Below are positions 54,711 to 64,000 of a DNA stretch of 64,000 bases, piece by piece; position 1 is the first letter of the stretch; each line of letters starts with the position of its first letter. The DNA lies in contig CM035351.1 in assembly GCA_020137815.1 (NCBI GenBank), positions 4,423,078 to 4,487,077 on the forward strand, read 5' to 3'. Position numbers and translations under genes: made by a program. The DNA comes from Hormiphora californensis. Its lineage: Eukaryota; Ctenophora; Tentaculata; Cydippida; Pleurobrachiidae. The notes below the pieces were generated by a model, which was not told the DNA's origin, did no database searches, and saw only the letters and a program-made list of their open reading frames with translations.

Positions 54711-57700
54711 TTAAACCCGTGAGCTATTTCCCTTCACTACCTCATCATAGCTAGGAGGAGGAGGTAAATTGTCTTCATGTACCCCCGAGTTTTCAATAAC
54801 CAAGTTTCCATATTGTGGTGGTCCTTGTCCAATTGTCGGCTCTGACAAAGAATTCGGAGGCAGTGTTGCGAGTGACTCAATTGAGGCAGTTAATTCTATA
54901 GAGGCACGACGCTGTCTTTGTCTTCCTGCGGCTGGGACATCAGCCGCTGCAGAGACAGACACTTGTCTCTGTCTCCGAGAGAGATTTGGGCTGGGTGGTG
55001 GGGATTCCGAGCTACAAGATTTGCGAAACTTCTTGAACAGCCAGACGAGAGGTATAAAAATAGATCCCTTTTCACTGCAAGAGAGAGGAAAAATTAGTTA
55101 CCTCTCTACTATTTCCAACAACATTTTCAAATTCTGTTGCTGATAAGTACTCACAATAATTTTTTCGGATCCGGAATTTTATTTTCTTTCCCAAAGATCA
55201 TAGCTGGAAGTAGAAGTAATATAAAGTAAATTCCCATGTGTATACTGTAAAGAATCATAAATCCAAAAATACCAACTAGCCTGAAAAAATGATTACGGAT
55301 ATGAAATATCAAACGACCGTCTATCTAATTTTTGAAGCTAACAAAAAATGTGTTGGAGAAGGACATGATTTTACTTACGTAAACCAGGATTCAGATTCGT
55401 CCACATCAATAATAACCAAGGAAGCCACCAAGTGAAGGAATATAGCTAATCCAAAGAATGCCGACAGGTAATAATTGGGCTTCTAGAAATAGGGAGGGAT
55501 TGTCATATACAATTGCATCAGCAGTATGGGTACTGCATATAATTCGAATGTTCTAATTATTTACCTTGAAATCTAGGAAGAGTTCATCATCATCATATGA
55601 TTGGTATCTATGGTAACACGGAAACCATTCCATAAACGTGAAATTATTACTGTGTGCTGTGACATTATTCTGAAAACAAGAATAAATGCATTATGTTTCA
55701 TAATGCTATGTTTCCCCGCCAACCTTTCATCCCTAACATGAAGGCGGACAGACATTTCGGATGATTTATACATCAAGCAAATAGTATACAGGGTGTCCCA
55801 CTGTCTTTGCGTGACCTGCGATTACTGGTCATGACCGGGTTCCTTCAAATTAATCAAAACTTATCGAAAAATTGGTCAAAATGGTTCTAACAAAAACCAG
55901 TGTTCTAGAGAATTGTCTGGCGAACATTTTGGTGGCAAGATTGACGTTCCAAGTCTTACCAATCGTCAGATATATCGTCGTAAAGTCAAAAGTACGTGTT
56001 CATGAAATCCGACCGGGGTTCACGTTTTGAAAAATTCACATATGCAAAGTTACTCGGATCACATTGCATCCCTCATAAGAGTTGTGGGAAATTGTCTGGC
56101 GGTCATTTTGGTACCCGGGTTTTTGTCCTAGCTCAATGTTTAGAGTGTCTTATGACTGTCTAAAGACGAAATTTAACCAGCATTTTTGAGGGGATCACGT
56201 GTCATCAACAAATGGGTAAAATGATTTGAAATTTACAAGAGCTTCATTGGAATCGTCTAAGGTTCATTTTGATACCATGGTTTTTTCCATAGCTCTACGT
56301 TTAAGTTGCGTTATGACTGTAGGAACATAAAGATTTTTCTATGCTGAGTCTTAGTTGGTATCGGCTCACAACCCCTAATTAGGTGGCTCGGTGTCGTGTG
56401 TAATCCCATGATAATCAGCACATATCGTCTCAATTTCATCTAGACACTTGACAGGGTTGTTATGACGATTTGGCAAGGCCCCTGTTAATGTGTAGGATAC
56501 GCAAGTGGTCTATCTCAACCCTATCATGCACTAAGATGTTATTCAAGCAGCTATGAGCTTCATAACAGGGCAAAATGCAATGCGATACCTGAGAGCACTT
56601 TTGGGAAAATTCCAGTTCTGACAGTCATAAGACACTCTAAACATTGAGCTAGGATAAAAACCCGGGTACCAAAATGACCGCCAGACAATTTTCTACAACT
56701 CTTATGAGGAATGCAATGTGATCCGAGCAACTTTGCATTTGTGAATTTTTCAAAACGTGAACCCCGGTCGGATTTCATGAACACGTACTTTTGACTTTAC
56801 GACGATATATCTGACGATTGGTAAGACTTGGAACGTCAATCTTGCCACCAAAATGTTCGCCAGACAATTCTCTAGAACACTGGTTTTTGTTAGAACCATT
56901 TTGACCAATTTTTCGATGAGTTTTGGTTAGTTTAATGGAGCCCGGTCATGACCCAAAATCTCAGGTCACGCAAAGACAGTGGGACACCCTGTAGAACAAA
57001 TCCTTGTGTTTTAGTTGCACTAAATTGCGCGCCACATTGCGGAATTGTGCGCCACACATTTCTTGAAAACGTGTCAATGAAGTGGTTTATGAAGGAGCAG
57101 GTTGTTGTTGTGTGTGCGGCTCTAGTTGCTACATGTTGCCCCTCGCAACCTGAAACGGGACAAGAGAGCTGACTTGCTACACATAGTCACTATATCCGTT
57201 TAGATTTCTAAACTAGATTTAGAAATTTAGATTTCTAAACCCCCTATGCCTTTTTGCAAAAGGCACCCGGGCGGGGAAAAAATGAAGTCATGTACAGTTG
57301 GAACTTGGACCCCGATTTATCGAAACACCAATTTACCGGGCAAATCCCTTTCTCCTTAGTATCTCAAAAAGTTGGGACACGGCTGTGCTAGTAGATGTTG
57401 CGAATAGCGGTACAAAATCCTCTCAGCTTTATCTGAAAACCCATGAAGACTTACCAGTTCTGGGATTTGAGCTGCTAGTTGTGTATATATCTCTGCTTGA
57501 ATATCAGGCCGCTCACAATGTACCAAAGCGTCATCAGAACCATCGTCAAAAATGGTCGCCTAAAATGCGGATAAGATGAAATTCCGTGAGTTCCTTAGAG
57601 GAGGGGGTGGGGACCTGGGTGGTATTCTAAACTGGTCAAAACACGGACGTTTCAAGATTGTACCCAGGTTGTGTCCACACCCCCCTCAATCAAGTTTTCA

Positions 57701-58191
57701 CCCGTCCCCTTAGGTTCTAGGGGAAACCAGATCTTAGAAACCAACCTTAGAAAGATCTGTTAAACAATATCAATATACCTTATTGTCATTGATATAATCT
57801 TTGCTGATATAAAGACCCTTGTAAGAGCTGACTTTGTAGCCGAAATAAGTCACATTACGGAAACTTGCTGTGATAACTGGAACATAGTACTCGACAAAAC
57901 TTCCCTCGCACCACAATGTTGTCCACGATATGGCGTTTATCTTGCAGGTTCCGTTCGTAACACGTGCTAAAAACGGAAAGGATTGTTTCAGATAAGATAA
58001 TGAATGCTATGTATTAAGTTCTGTCATGTCGTATAAATATTACTAGAATCCAGCTCCAACTCAGGATCGTTCCTATAATACTTACAGTATTCATTTATTG
58101 GATTGATGAAAACAACTCCTGTGGCTATGAGAGAAGCAAGGGTGGCAGTTATAAATATTCGTGCGAGGAAAAGTTTATCAAACAAAGCCAT
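54711..58191 (-). CDS. PPxY-tailed membrane protein, paralogue 4
   Basis: Complete member. Exon 1 (58191-58086): identical N terminus to paralogue 3. Exon 2 (about 57964-57778): NGTCKINAISWTTLWCEGSF. Exon 3 (about 57559-57455): IFDDGSDDALVHCERPDIQA. Exon 4 (about 55670-55566): NNVTAHSNNFTFMEWFPC, shorter than its counterpart in paralogue 3. TM exon about 55483-55381: YYLSAFFGLAIFLHLVASLV followed by IIDVDESESWF. TM exon about 55280-55157: FMILYSIHMGIYFILLLLPA, then MIFGKENKIPDPKK. Tail exon about 55074-54711: SIFIPLVWLFKKF, PPQYGNL, PPPSYDEVVKGNSSRV. The intron between exons 3 and 4 is enlarged by a 1.2-kb Tc1/mariner-like inverted-repeat element (55789-56991). Confidence 0.75.
55789..56991. 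mobile_element. Tc1/mariner-like non-autonomous element with long inverted arms
   Basis: Ends CAGGGTGTCCCACTGTCTTT and the reverse complement, each flanked by TA (55787-55788 and 56992-56993), the expected target duplication for this superfamily. The arms (about 55789-56165 and 56600-56991) are long imperfect inverted copies; for example GGTACCCGGGTTTTTGTCCT in the left arm is mirrored in the right. About 430 bases of unpaired centre show no transposase. In an intron of paralogue 4. Confidence 0.8.
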
Positions 58192-59099
58192 TCTTCATCA
58201 TGAACCTCGTTATAACCCCGCTCAATCAACAAATCATAGCCATGGCTAGAGCCTAAAAACTTTATTTTTGTTAGTTCTGTGCCGAAGTGGAAAGGATTGG
58301 TCGCATGGAACGGATACAATTCAGCTTTTTTATGACTTATCAACATCTCTAAAATATATCAAATATTAACAACAACTATTCAACATACTGATTGTTTTAA
58401 AAGTTAAAACTGACGGAAAAAAATAAAAATCACATGCTAGTATATCACAAACAAAATAACCAAAAATTCTAAAACAAAACATCCCATTTAAATCCGTGAG
58501 CTATTTCCCTTCACTACTTCATCGTAACTAGGAGGAGGAGGTAAATTGTCTTCATCTACCCCCGAGTTTTCAATAGTTAAGTTTCCATATTGTGGTGGTC
58601 CTTGTCCAATAGAACCATTATTCGGCTCTGATAAAGAATTCGGAGGCAGGGTTGCGAGTGACTCAATTGAGGCAGTTGCTTCAATGGAGACACGACGCTG
58701 TCTTTGTCTCTCTGCGGCTGGGGCATCAGCCGCTGCAGAGACAGACACTTGTCTCTGTCTCCGAGAGAGATTTGGGCTGGGTGGTGGGGACTCCGAGCTA
58801 CAAGATTTGCGACACTTCTTGAACAGCCAGACAAGAGGTATAAAAATTGATCCCTTTTCACTGGAAGAGAGAGGAAAAATTAGTTACCTTCAAAATGACA
58901 ATGGAGAGACGACTTTAACATGAAATGTTTATTAAATTGTTGTTATTAGGTTCTTCAGAAACTATTCGGGCAAAGACCGAATGCATACTTACAATAAAAC
59001 ACCAATATTAGGAAGATCATTCAAATTCTGTTGCTGATAAGTACTTACAATAATTTTTTCGGTTCCGGAATTTTATTTCCTTTCCCCATGATAATAGCT

Positions 59100-60442
59100 C
59101 ACGGCGTGCCTGGTGAAATTTTAACACGACCTAGCATGCGACGGGAAACTACCACTTGTACGTGGTAGCTGAGGGTCTACAAAATGGCGCTACGGTGCGG
59201 GAAAAAACATTCCATTCCCTAAAATCGTTTTTTTTCACTTTTATTTGATTTGGGTCAAAATTGGCTACATCAAACGTGGTCCCGAAAAATCCATAATGAC
59301 TTAGCACACGAAATATGTCACCCCTACCTATTTTTGCACGTAGAATCGATTGCAGTTGAAGTCGAATCTCTAAAATGACTGTAAAATGGTCAAAAGTTGA
59401 TTTTTTACCATTTTTTGGAGGTTTTTGGCCCCTAAACCATTGAAAACGTTGAGATAGGAATTTGAAACTAGTGCCAATCGTTAAAATGGTCATTTTTCTA
59501 CCAAGAACCAAGTTTTCGTATATATCCGATTTATGGTTAGATTTGGGCAAATTGTTGAAATCTGCCAACTAGGAGAACCGTAACTTGATTTTCTTGTTTT
59601 TTGGATTTTGGCATTTTTGAAAAACTTCTGATTGAAATGGCCAGTCGGGACCATGCTTAAGTTGTTTATGGGACAATTTTCGACTAAAATCCAAGATTTC
59701 ATACCAATCCAATAACAGATCGTTGATTTATAGAAAATTTGCGTAGGCAAAACGGTCAAAATAACAACTTTTCTTGCTTATTTTGACCGTTTTTCCTACG
59801 CAAATTTTCTATAAATCAACGATCTGTTATTCTATTGGTATGAAATCTTGGATTTTAGTCGAAAATTGTCCCATAAACAACTTAAGCATGGTCCCGACTG
59901 GCCATTTCAATCAGAAGTTTTTCAAAAATGCCAAAATCCAAAAAACAAGAAAATCAAGTTACGGTTCTCCTAGTTGGCAGATTTCAACAATTTGCCCAAA
60001 TCTAACCATAAATCGGATATATACGAAAACTTGGTTCTTGGTAGAAAAATGACCATTTTAACGATTGGCACTAGTTTCAAATTCCTATCTCAACGTTTTC
60101 AATGGTTTAGGGGCCAAAAACCTCCAAAAAATGGTAAAAAATCAACTTTTGACCATTTTACAGTCATTTTAGAGATTCGACTTCAACGGCAATCGATTCT
60201 ACGTGCAAAAATAGGTAGGGGTGACATATTTCGTGTGCTAAGTCATTATGGATTTTTCGGGACCACGTTTGATGTAGCCAATTTTGACCCAAATCAAATA
60301 AAAGTGAAAAAAAACGATTTTAGGGAATGGAATGTTTTTTCCCGCACCGTAGCGCCATTCTGTAGACCCTCAGCTACCACGTACAAGTGGTGGTTTCCCG
60401 TCGCATGCTAGGTCGTGTTAAAATTTCACCAGGCACGCCGTG
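59100..60442. mobile_element. 1.34-kb near-perfect palindromic element in a coding exon
   Basis: Left end CACGGCGTGCCTGGTGAAAT and its exact reverse complement at the right; the whole element is one inverted repeat with the centre near 59770 and almost no loop. Both arms can be read as the same 90- to 140-codon frames (QKPPKNGKK, VPTGHFNQKFFKNAK), but these lack known domains and exist only as mirror images. AGCT flanks each side (59096-59099; 60443-60446), a 4-bp target duplication. Only a few differences separate the arms (for example near 59351 and 60190), which implies a recent origin or gene conversion between arms. Confidence 0.88.
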
Positions 60443-61020
60443 AGCTGGTAGATAAAGTATAACAAAGAAAACTATCATGTGCACGAAGAAAGCAACTATC
60501 AATCCAAATCTACTTAGGTGGCTGAAAAAAAGATTACGAATATCAGACGACCGTATATCTTATTTTTAAAGAAAAGTAAGCGGGGGACTTGACTTACACG
60601 AAAATAGAATCAGATTCGTCAACCTTAGTAACAACCACAGAAGCCACCAAGTGAAGGAACACAGCTAATCCAAAGAATGCCGACAGGTAATAATTGGGCT
60701 TCTAGAAATAGGGAAGTTTTGATTAAGGAATGAAATTGTGAGCAAAATACATTTTTCGCGAAGTGATTGAAAGATTCTTGCCTTGTGGTTTAGGTAGAGG
60801 TAACCAGTGGAAATATGATGAACGCACTCAAACCAATCCATGTCGGTAAAGTTAAGCTTTACCGTTCCAGTAGTGGCATTCATCTGAAAAATTCAACAGT
60901 TCAGCCTCTTCCAAGTTCTAAGAGAATCGATCTTGTTCCAGATCAGGAGCTGGGTACAAGGTCCCTAGACGGAGTGCACGATATCGAGAGGACAGCACAT
61001 GGGGGAGAGAGGGGATATGA

Positions 61021-61109
61021 TTTTTCAGACAAAGCTGAAATCCTTATTCTTGGGTATGATATCCCGGATATCATACCCAAGATCAGGATTCCAGCTTTGT
61101 CTAAAAACC
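61021..61109. repeat. Perfect short palindrome
   Basis: GACAAAGCTGAAATCC at the left, a TTGGGTATGATATCC core and GGATTCCAGCTTTGTC at the right form a nearly loop-free palindrome in the intron between exons 3 and 4 of paralogue 5. A relict of it (ATTTCAGCTTTGTCTAAAAA) lies in the same intron of paralogue 1 near 44698. Confidence 0.7.
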
Positions 61110-61268
61110 CATGACTACTTACCAGTTCTGGAATTTGAGCTGCTAGTTGTGTATTTATCTCTGCTTGAATATCCGGCCACTCACACTGTATCAAAGCTTC
61201 ATCGGTACCATCGTCAAAAATTGTCGCCTAAACAAAATTTTTCAAAAACCATGTATGTATTTGGCAGC

Positions 61269-61460
61269 GGATTACGGGGGCCCAAAAGAAACGTCTGAAT
61301 AGATCCCTCGAAAGATCTATTTTTGCATTACGTGAAATCGTACTTTCACCACAAGTCACATGCGTATGACACACATATAATGCCTTCTATGTGGTAAAAG
61401 TGTGATGAAACCTAATGTGCAGATAAAATCTCAGGCTCTCCTTTCGAGCCCCCGTAATCC
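61269..61460. mobile_element. 192-bp MITE with 13-bp terminal inverted repeats
   Basis: GGATTACGGGGGC at the left and GCCCCCGTAATCC at the right are exact reverse complements. No coding. In the intron between exons 2 and 3 of paralogue 5. Confidence 0.65.
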
Positions 61461-62079
61461 ACCGTATTTCTATCGTGCAAGGTGGAGCTAAAAACCACAA
61501 AAATTTTCGGCCTTAGGCAATGCCACTATATATACTGTATACTGTATTACCTTATTGTCATTGATATAATTTTTGCTGATATAAAGCCCTGTGTAAGAGC
61601 TGACTTTATAGCCGAAATAGGTCACATTACGGAAACTTGCTGTGATAACTGGAACATAGTACTCTTCAAAACTTCCCTCACACCACAATTTTTTCCACGA
61701 TACATCAGTTACCTTGCATGTCCCGTTCGTAATGTATGCTGAAACAATGTATACTTTGTAATTAATGTTATTATTATTATAATTTTATATTACAGTTCTC
61801 CTATATGGTTGCGTTTACAGAGGCCAAAGTACATATGGAATGATGCAGTCCACTTACAATATTCATTTATTGGGTTGATGAAAACCACTCCTGTGACTAT
61901 CATAGACACAAGGGTAGCAGTTATAAAGAGTCGTGCCAAGAAAACTTTATCAAATAAAGCCATTTTCCATTGTGAATGTCGTTGCAGCCCCGCTCAGTCA
62001 AGACATGACTAGACCCTAAAATAAATTGTTTTTGTTAGTTTTGCGTCAAAAACCAAAGGATTGGTTATAGGTTGGGTGA

Positions 62080-62200
62080 GCCTTTGGTGATGCAGTCACC
62101 CTTACAACTCCCATGCGTGACCAGGCAAAACGAAGCCTGGAAGCGGACTGAGTTGTAAGAGGTGGGTTGTCCGGTTGTAAGAGGTGACGGCGCCACTCAA
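62080..62200. repeat. MITE-like element with GGTGACGGCGCCA end
   Basis: TTTGGTGATGCAGTCACCCT at the left, a CAGGCAAAACGAAGCCTG hairpin inside, and GGTGACGGCGCCACTC at the right. An inverted, shorter relative lies at 45162-45232 (GGTGGCGCCGTCACC ... GGTGACTGCGTCACCAA), and a possible third at 63452-63522. All are in or beside family members. Confidence 0.55.
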
Positions 62201-62310
62201 ATAAAATTGGTGCAAAGTGTAATCAACTTCATAAAATCTCTCAAAGGACAGCTAAAAATATAAAACTCTCATAAGGACAGCTAAAAATTATAAAACTTTT
62301 CACCATTCCA

Positions 62311-64000
62311 TTAAACCCGAGAGCTATCTCCCTTCACAACCTCATCGTAACTAGGAGGAGGAGGTAAATTGTCTTCATCCACCCCTGTGTTTTCAATAAC
62401 CAAGTTTCCATATTGTGGTGGTCCCGTAGTAGTAGCAGTCGGTCCAGGACTGCTAGGAACGGGATGTCGTTCAGGGGTTATTGTCCCTTCTAGTTCAATA
62501 TTGTCTATGGATGCATGGCTCCGGAGTGATGGTCCAAGTGCCAAAGTCGGTTCCGATGAAGACCTCTGAAGGGGTGCGACTCTTCGATGAAGCTGAGGGG
62601 TCATTGGCCCTTCTGCAGAGGCAGGGCGTTGACTCTGGCCTTCGGCGAGATTTGGCGTGGCCGATGGATGTGCAGCAGTAGACTCTGTTGAACTGTCGAA
62701 GTGTAAACACTCGCAATCCCTTGTCAGCCAAATAATAGGTATGAAAATTGATCCCTTGTTACTGGAAGAGAAACTCAGTTAGATCTTAGTTTTACATACC
62801 AAGCTTGATTCCAGGTTATAAAATGAGCATATCCATGGCATATAATAAGAGCATTTTGTACTTACAGTAATGTGATTGCATCGGGTATTTGATATTTTTT
62901 CATCCTACAGACAATGGCCAGTAGAACATACACCATCAATAGTATAGCGTAAGTTGAAAAATGTATAACGTATACAACCAGTACTCCAATGTTAGCAAAC
63001 ATTCCGAACAGATTCCTATAATAAAGCATAATTTATTACATATGTTCAATTTTCTATAATTGCAACAAAAATATATCGATATTTAGATTGGTTTACACTT
63101 ACGCCAAAACCGACTCTTGTTGTTCCACTTTAGCAACCAACATGGATGCGCCAAGGTGACAGTAAAGAGATATTCCGAAAAACGCCGACAGAACGTAATT
63201 AGGCTTCTGCAGGGAAAACAAGGGAATTATAAAAACAGATAAGAAAGGAAAGTTGCAAAAATGCAGTAACAGAATCAATCGAGCTCGTGTATTAACCGTA
63301 TAGTTGAGAAAGAGTGAACCATCATCATATACATTGAGTCTACGGAAACAGGGAATCCACTCCAATTCCAGGTCATCCAAAACCAGGTCATCAAATTCAA
63401 CAAGTTCATCTAATTCAGTGACATTATTCTGAAACAGTCGATAAGTCAGTTGTTGGCGCCGACTGCGACAACTCAGCCCGCTTGCGGGCTTCGTTTTGGC
63501 ACACTACGCGTCACCAAATAAGTCAGCTAAATTTGCAAATATGGCGGAATGGAGTGCCAATAATCGGTCCATGGCATAAAATTATTACCAGTTCTGGAAT
63601 TTGAGCTGCTAGTTGTGTATTTATCTCTGCTTGAATATCCGGCCACTCACACTGTATCAAAGCTTCATCGGTACCATCGTCAAAAATTGTCGCCTAAACA
63701 TTGCATTGCAGATGATTTATATTTCTTGAGGGTTGCGGTCGAGTTTAGGGTCGGGAACACACTTCCCGTGCAATATATGTGCTATATTGAACCGAGTCTC
63801 TTACCCGTATACCCTACATAGAGGGAGCATGAAAAATATATATATTAGGCTAAAGAATACCTATATTAGGCTAAGAATACCTTTATGTCACTGACATGGT
63901 CCTTGTTGATATACAGCCCTGTGTAACTATAGGTGTCGTTGTAGTCGAAATAAGTCACATTACGGAAACTGGCAGTAATAACTGGAACATAGTACTCTTC
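62311..64000 (-). CDS. PPxY-tailed membrane protein, paralogue 6 (runs off the window)
   Basis: Tail exon about 62762-62311: SIFIPIIWLTRDCEC, a longer Ser/Pro/Thr linker than the others, PPQYGNL, PPPSYDEVVKGDSSRV. TM exon about 63016-62875: IGVLVVYVIHFSTYAILLMV. TM exon about 63208-63102: YVLSAFFGISLYCHLGASML. Ecto exon about 63430-63298: NNVTELDELVEFDD, LEWIPC. Exon about 63693-63589: IFDDGTDEALIQCEWPDIQA. Partial exon from 63881 to the window edge: EEYYVPVITASFRNVTYFDY. The first exon and start lie beyond 64000. The tail and transmembrane exons are the most diverged from paralogues 2-5. Confidence 0.7.

Larger units (their letters stand above)
58488..61963 (-). pseudogene. PPxY-tailed membrane protein, paralogue 5, disrupted by transposon
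   Basis: All seven family exons are present: exon 1 (61963-61859, MALFDKVFLARLFITATLVS), exon 2 (about 61740-61551, NGTCKVTDVSWKKLWCEGSF), exon 3 (about 61229-61124), exon 4 (about 60885-60781, NATTGTVKLNFTDMDWFEC, ending at a GC donor AAG|GCAAGA), TM exon (about 60702-60600), and tail exon (about 58861-58488, PPQYGNL and PPPSYDEVV, with an extra NNGS insertion). The remaining TM exon is split: FGLIVAFFVHMIVFFVILYL on one side (60520-60447) and IIMGKGNKIPEPKKII on the other (59099-59045). Between them lies a 1343-bp palindromic element with AGCT on both flanks. Removing the element and one AGCT restores the frame exactly, so the allele is a recent insertion mutant. Confidence 0.8.

Noticed and set aside
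59149-60411. Mirror-image 90-145 codon frames as possible transposon proteins
   Set aside because: Both arms encode the same sequence only because of the palindrome; no DDE, HUH or zinc-finger pattern, and no start or splice context.
59096-60446. The palindromic element as a spliceable introner
   Set aside because: Exact excision would need a CT-AG or AG-CT boundary; no GT donor lies at the exon edge, so disruption is more likely.

Overview
The window is animal nuclear DNA, most likely from a marine invertebrate. Genes are split by short GT-AG introns. It carries metazoan families (WASH subunit 1, PRPF3, a NIT-domain guanylyl cyclase, a DEG/ENaC channel), non-LTR reverse transcriptase fragments, interstitial CCCTAA-type telomeric repeats and very long CT/GA microsatellites. 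I cannot name the species; a sponge, placozoan, cnidarian or lophotrochozoan would all fit.

Layout. 1-2646: WASHC1 (+), lacking its first residues. 3809-6369: unrecognised five-exon gene (-). 7325-12444: receptor-type guanylyl cyclase with a NIT-like sensor (-). 13037-13679: small MDM1-like gene (+) with a frame break. 13755-22973: PRPF3 (-), 13 exons; one intron holds a same-strand laccase-type multicopper oxidase (16487-18378), another a 1.1-kb inverted-repeat element (20587-21674), a third a dispersed repeat doublet. 23292-23873: helix-hairpin-helix XPF/FAAP24/SHOC1-like ORF (-). 24303-37763: an unrecognised gene (-) ending in a MYND-type zinc finger. Its 9.4-kb intron is filled by about eleven copies of a ~0.43-kb satellite, split by a 3.36-kb giant palindromic element (28802-32161). 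38106-39911: single-exon DEG/ENaC subunit (+). 40471-41127: duplicated block with telomere-like repeats. 41345-42718: retroelement C-terminal ORF (-).

43170-64000: six tandem paralogues (-), the last running off the window, of a membrane protein family I do not recognise. Each has an N-terminal hydrophobic anchor, a cysteine-containing glycosylatable ectodomain, further hydrophobic segments and a tail with two PPxY motifs (PPQY and PPSY). One copy is 5'-truncated by a local duplication that also carries part of a reverse transcriptase. Another has a 1.34-kb palindromic element inserted inside a coding exon with a 4-bp AGCT target duplication. The introns hold many short inverted-repeat elements.

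Most notable: the PPxY array; at least three foldback/palindromic elements with recognisable target duplications; an exact 21-bp tandem array of RFX X-box-like palindromes; paired furin-type sites in the channel ectodomain; a nested multicopper oxidase with a cluster of single-base frame breaks; and a Glu in place of the usual second metal-binding Asp in the guanylyl cyclase. Exon boundaries were deduced by eye from splice signals and reading-frame continuity, so individual junctions may be off by a few bases.
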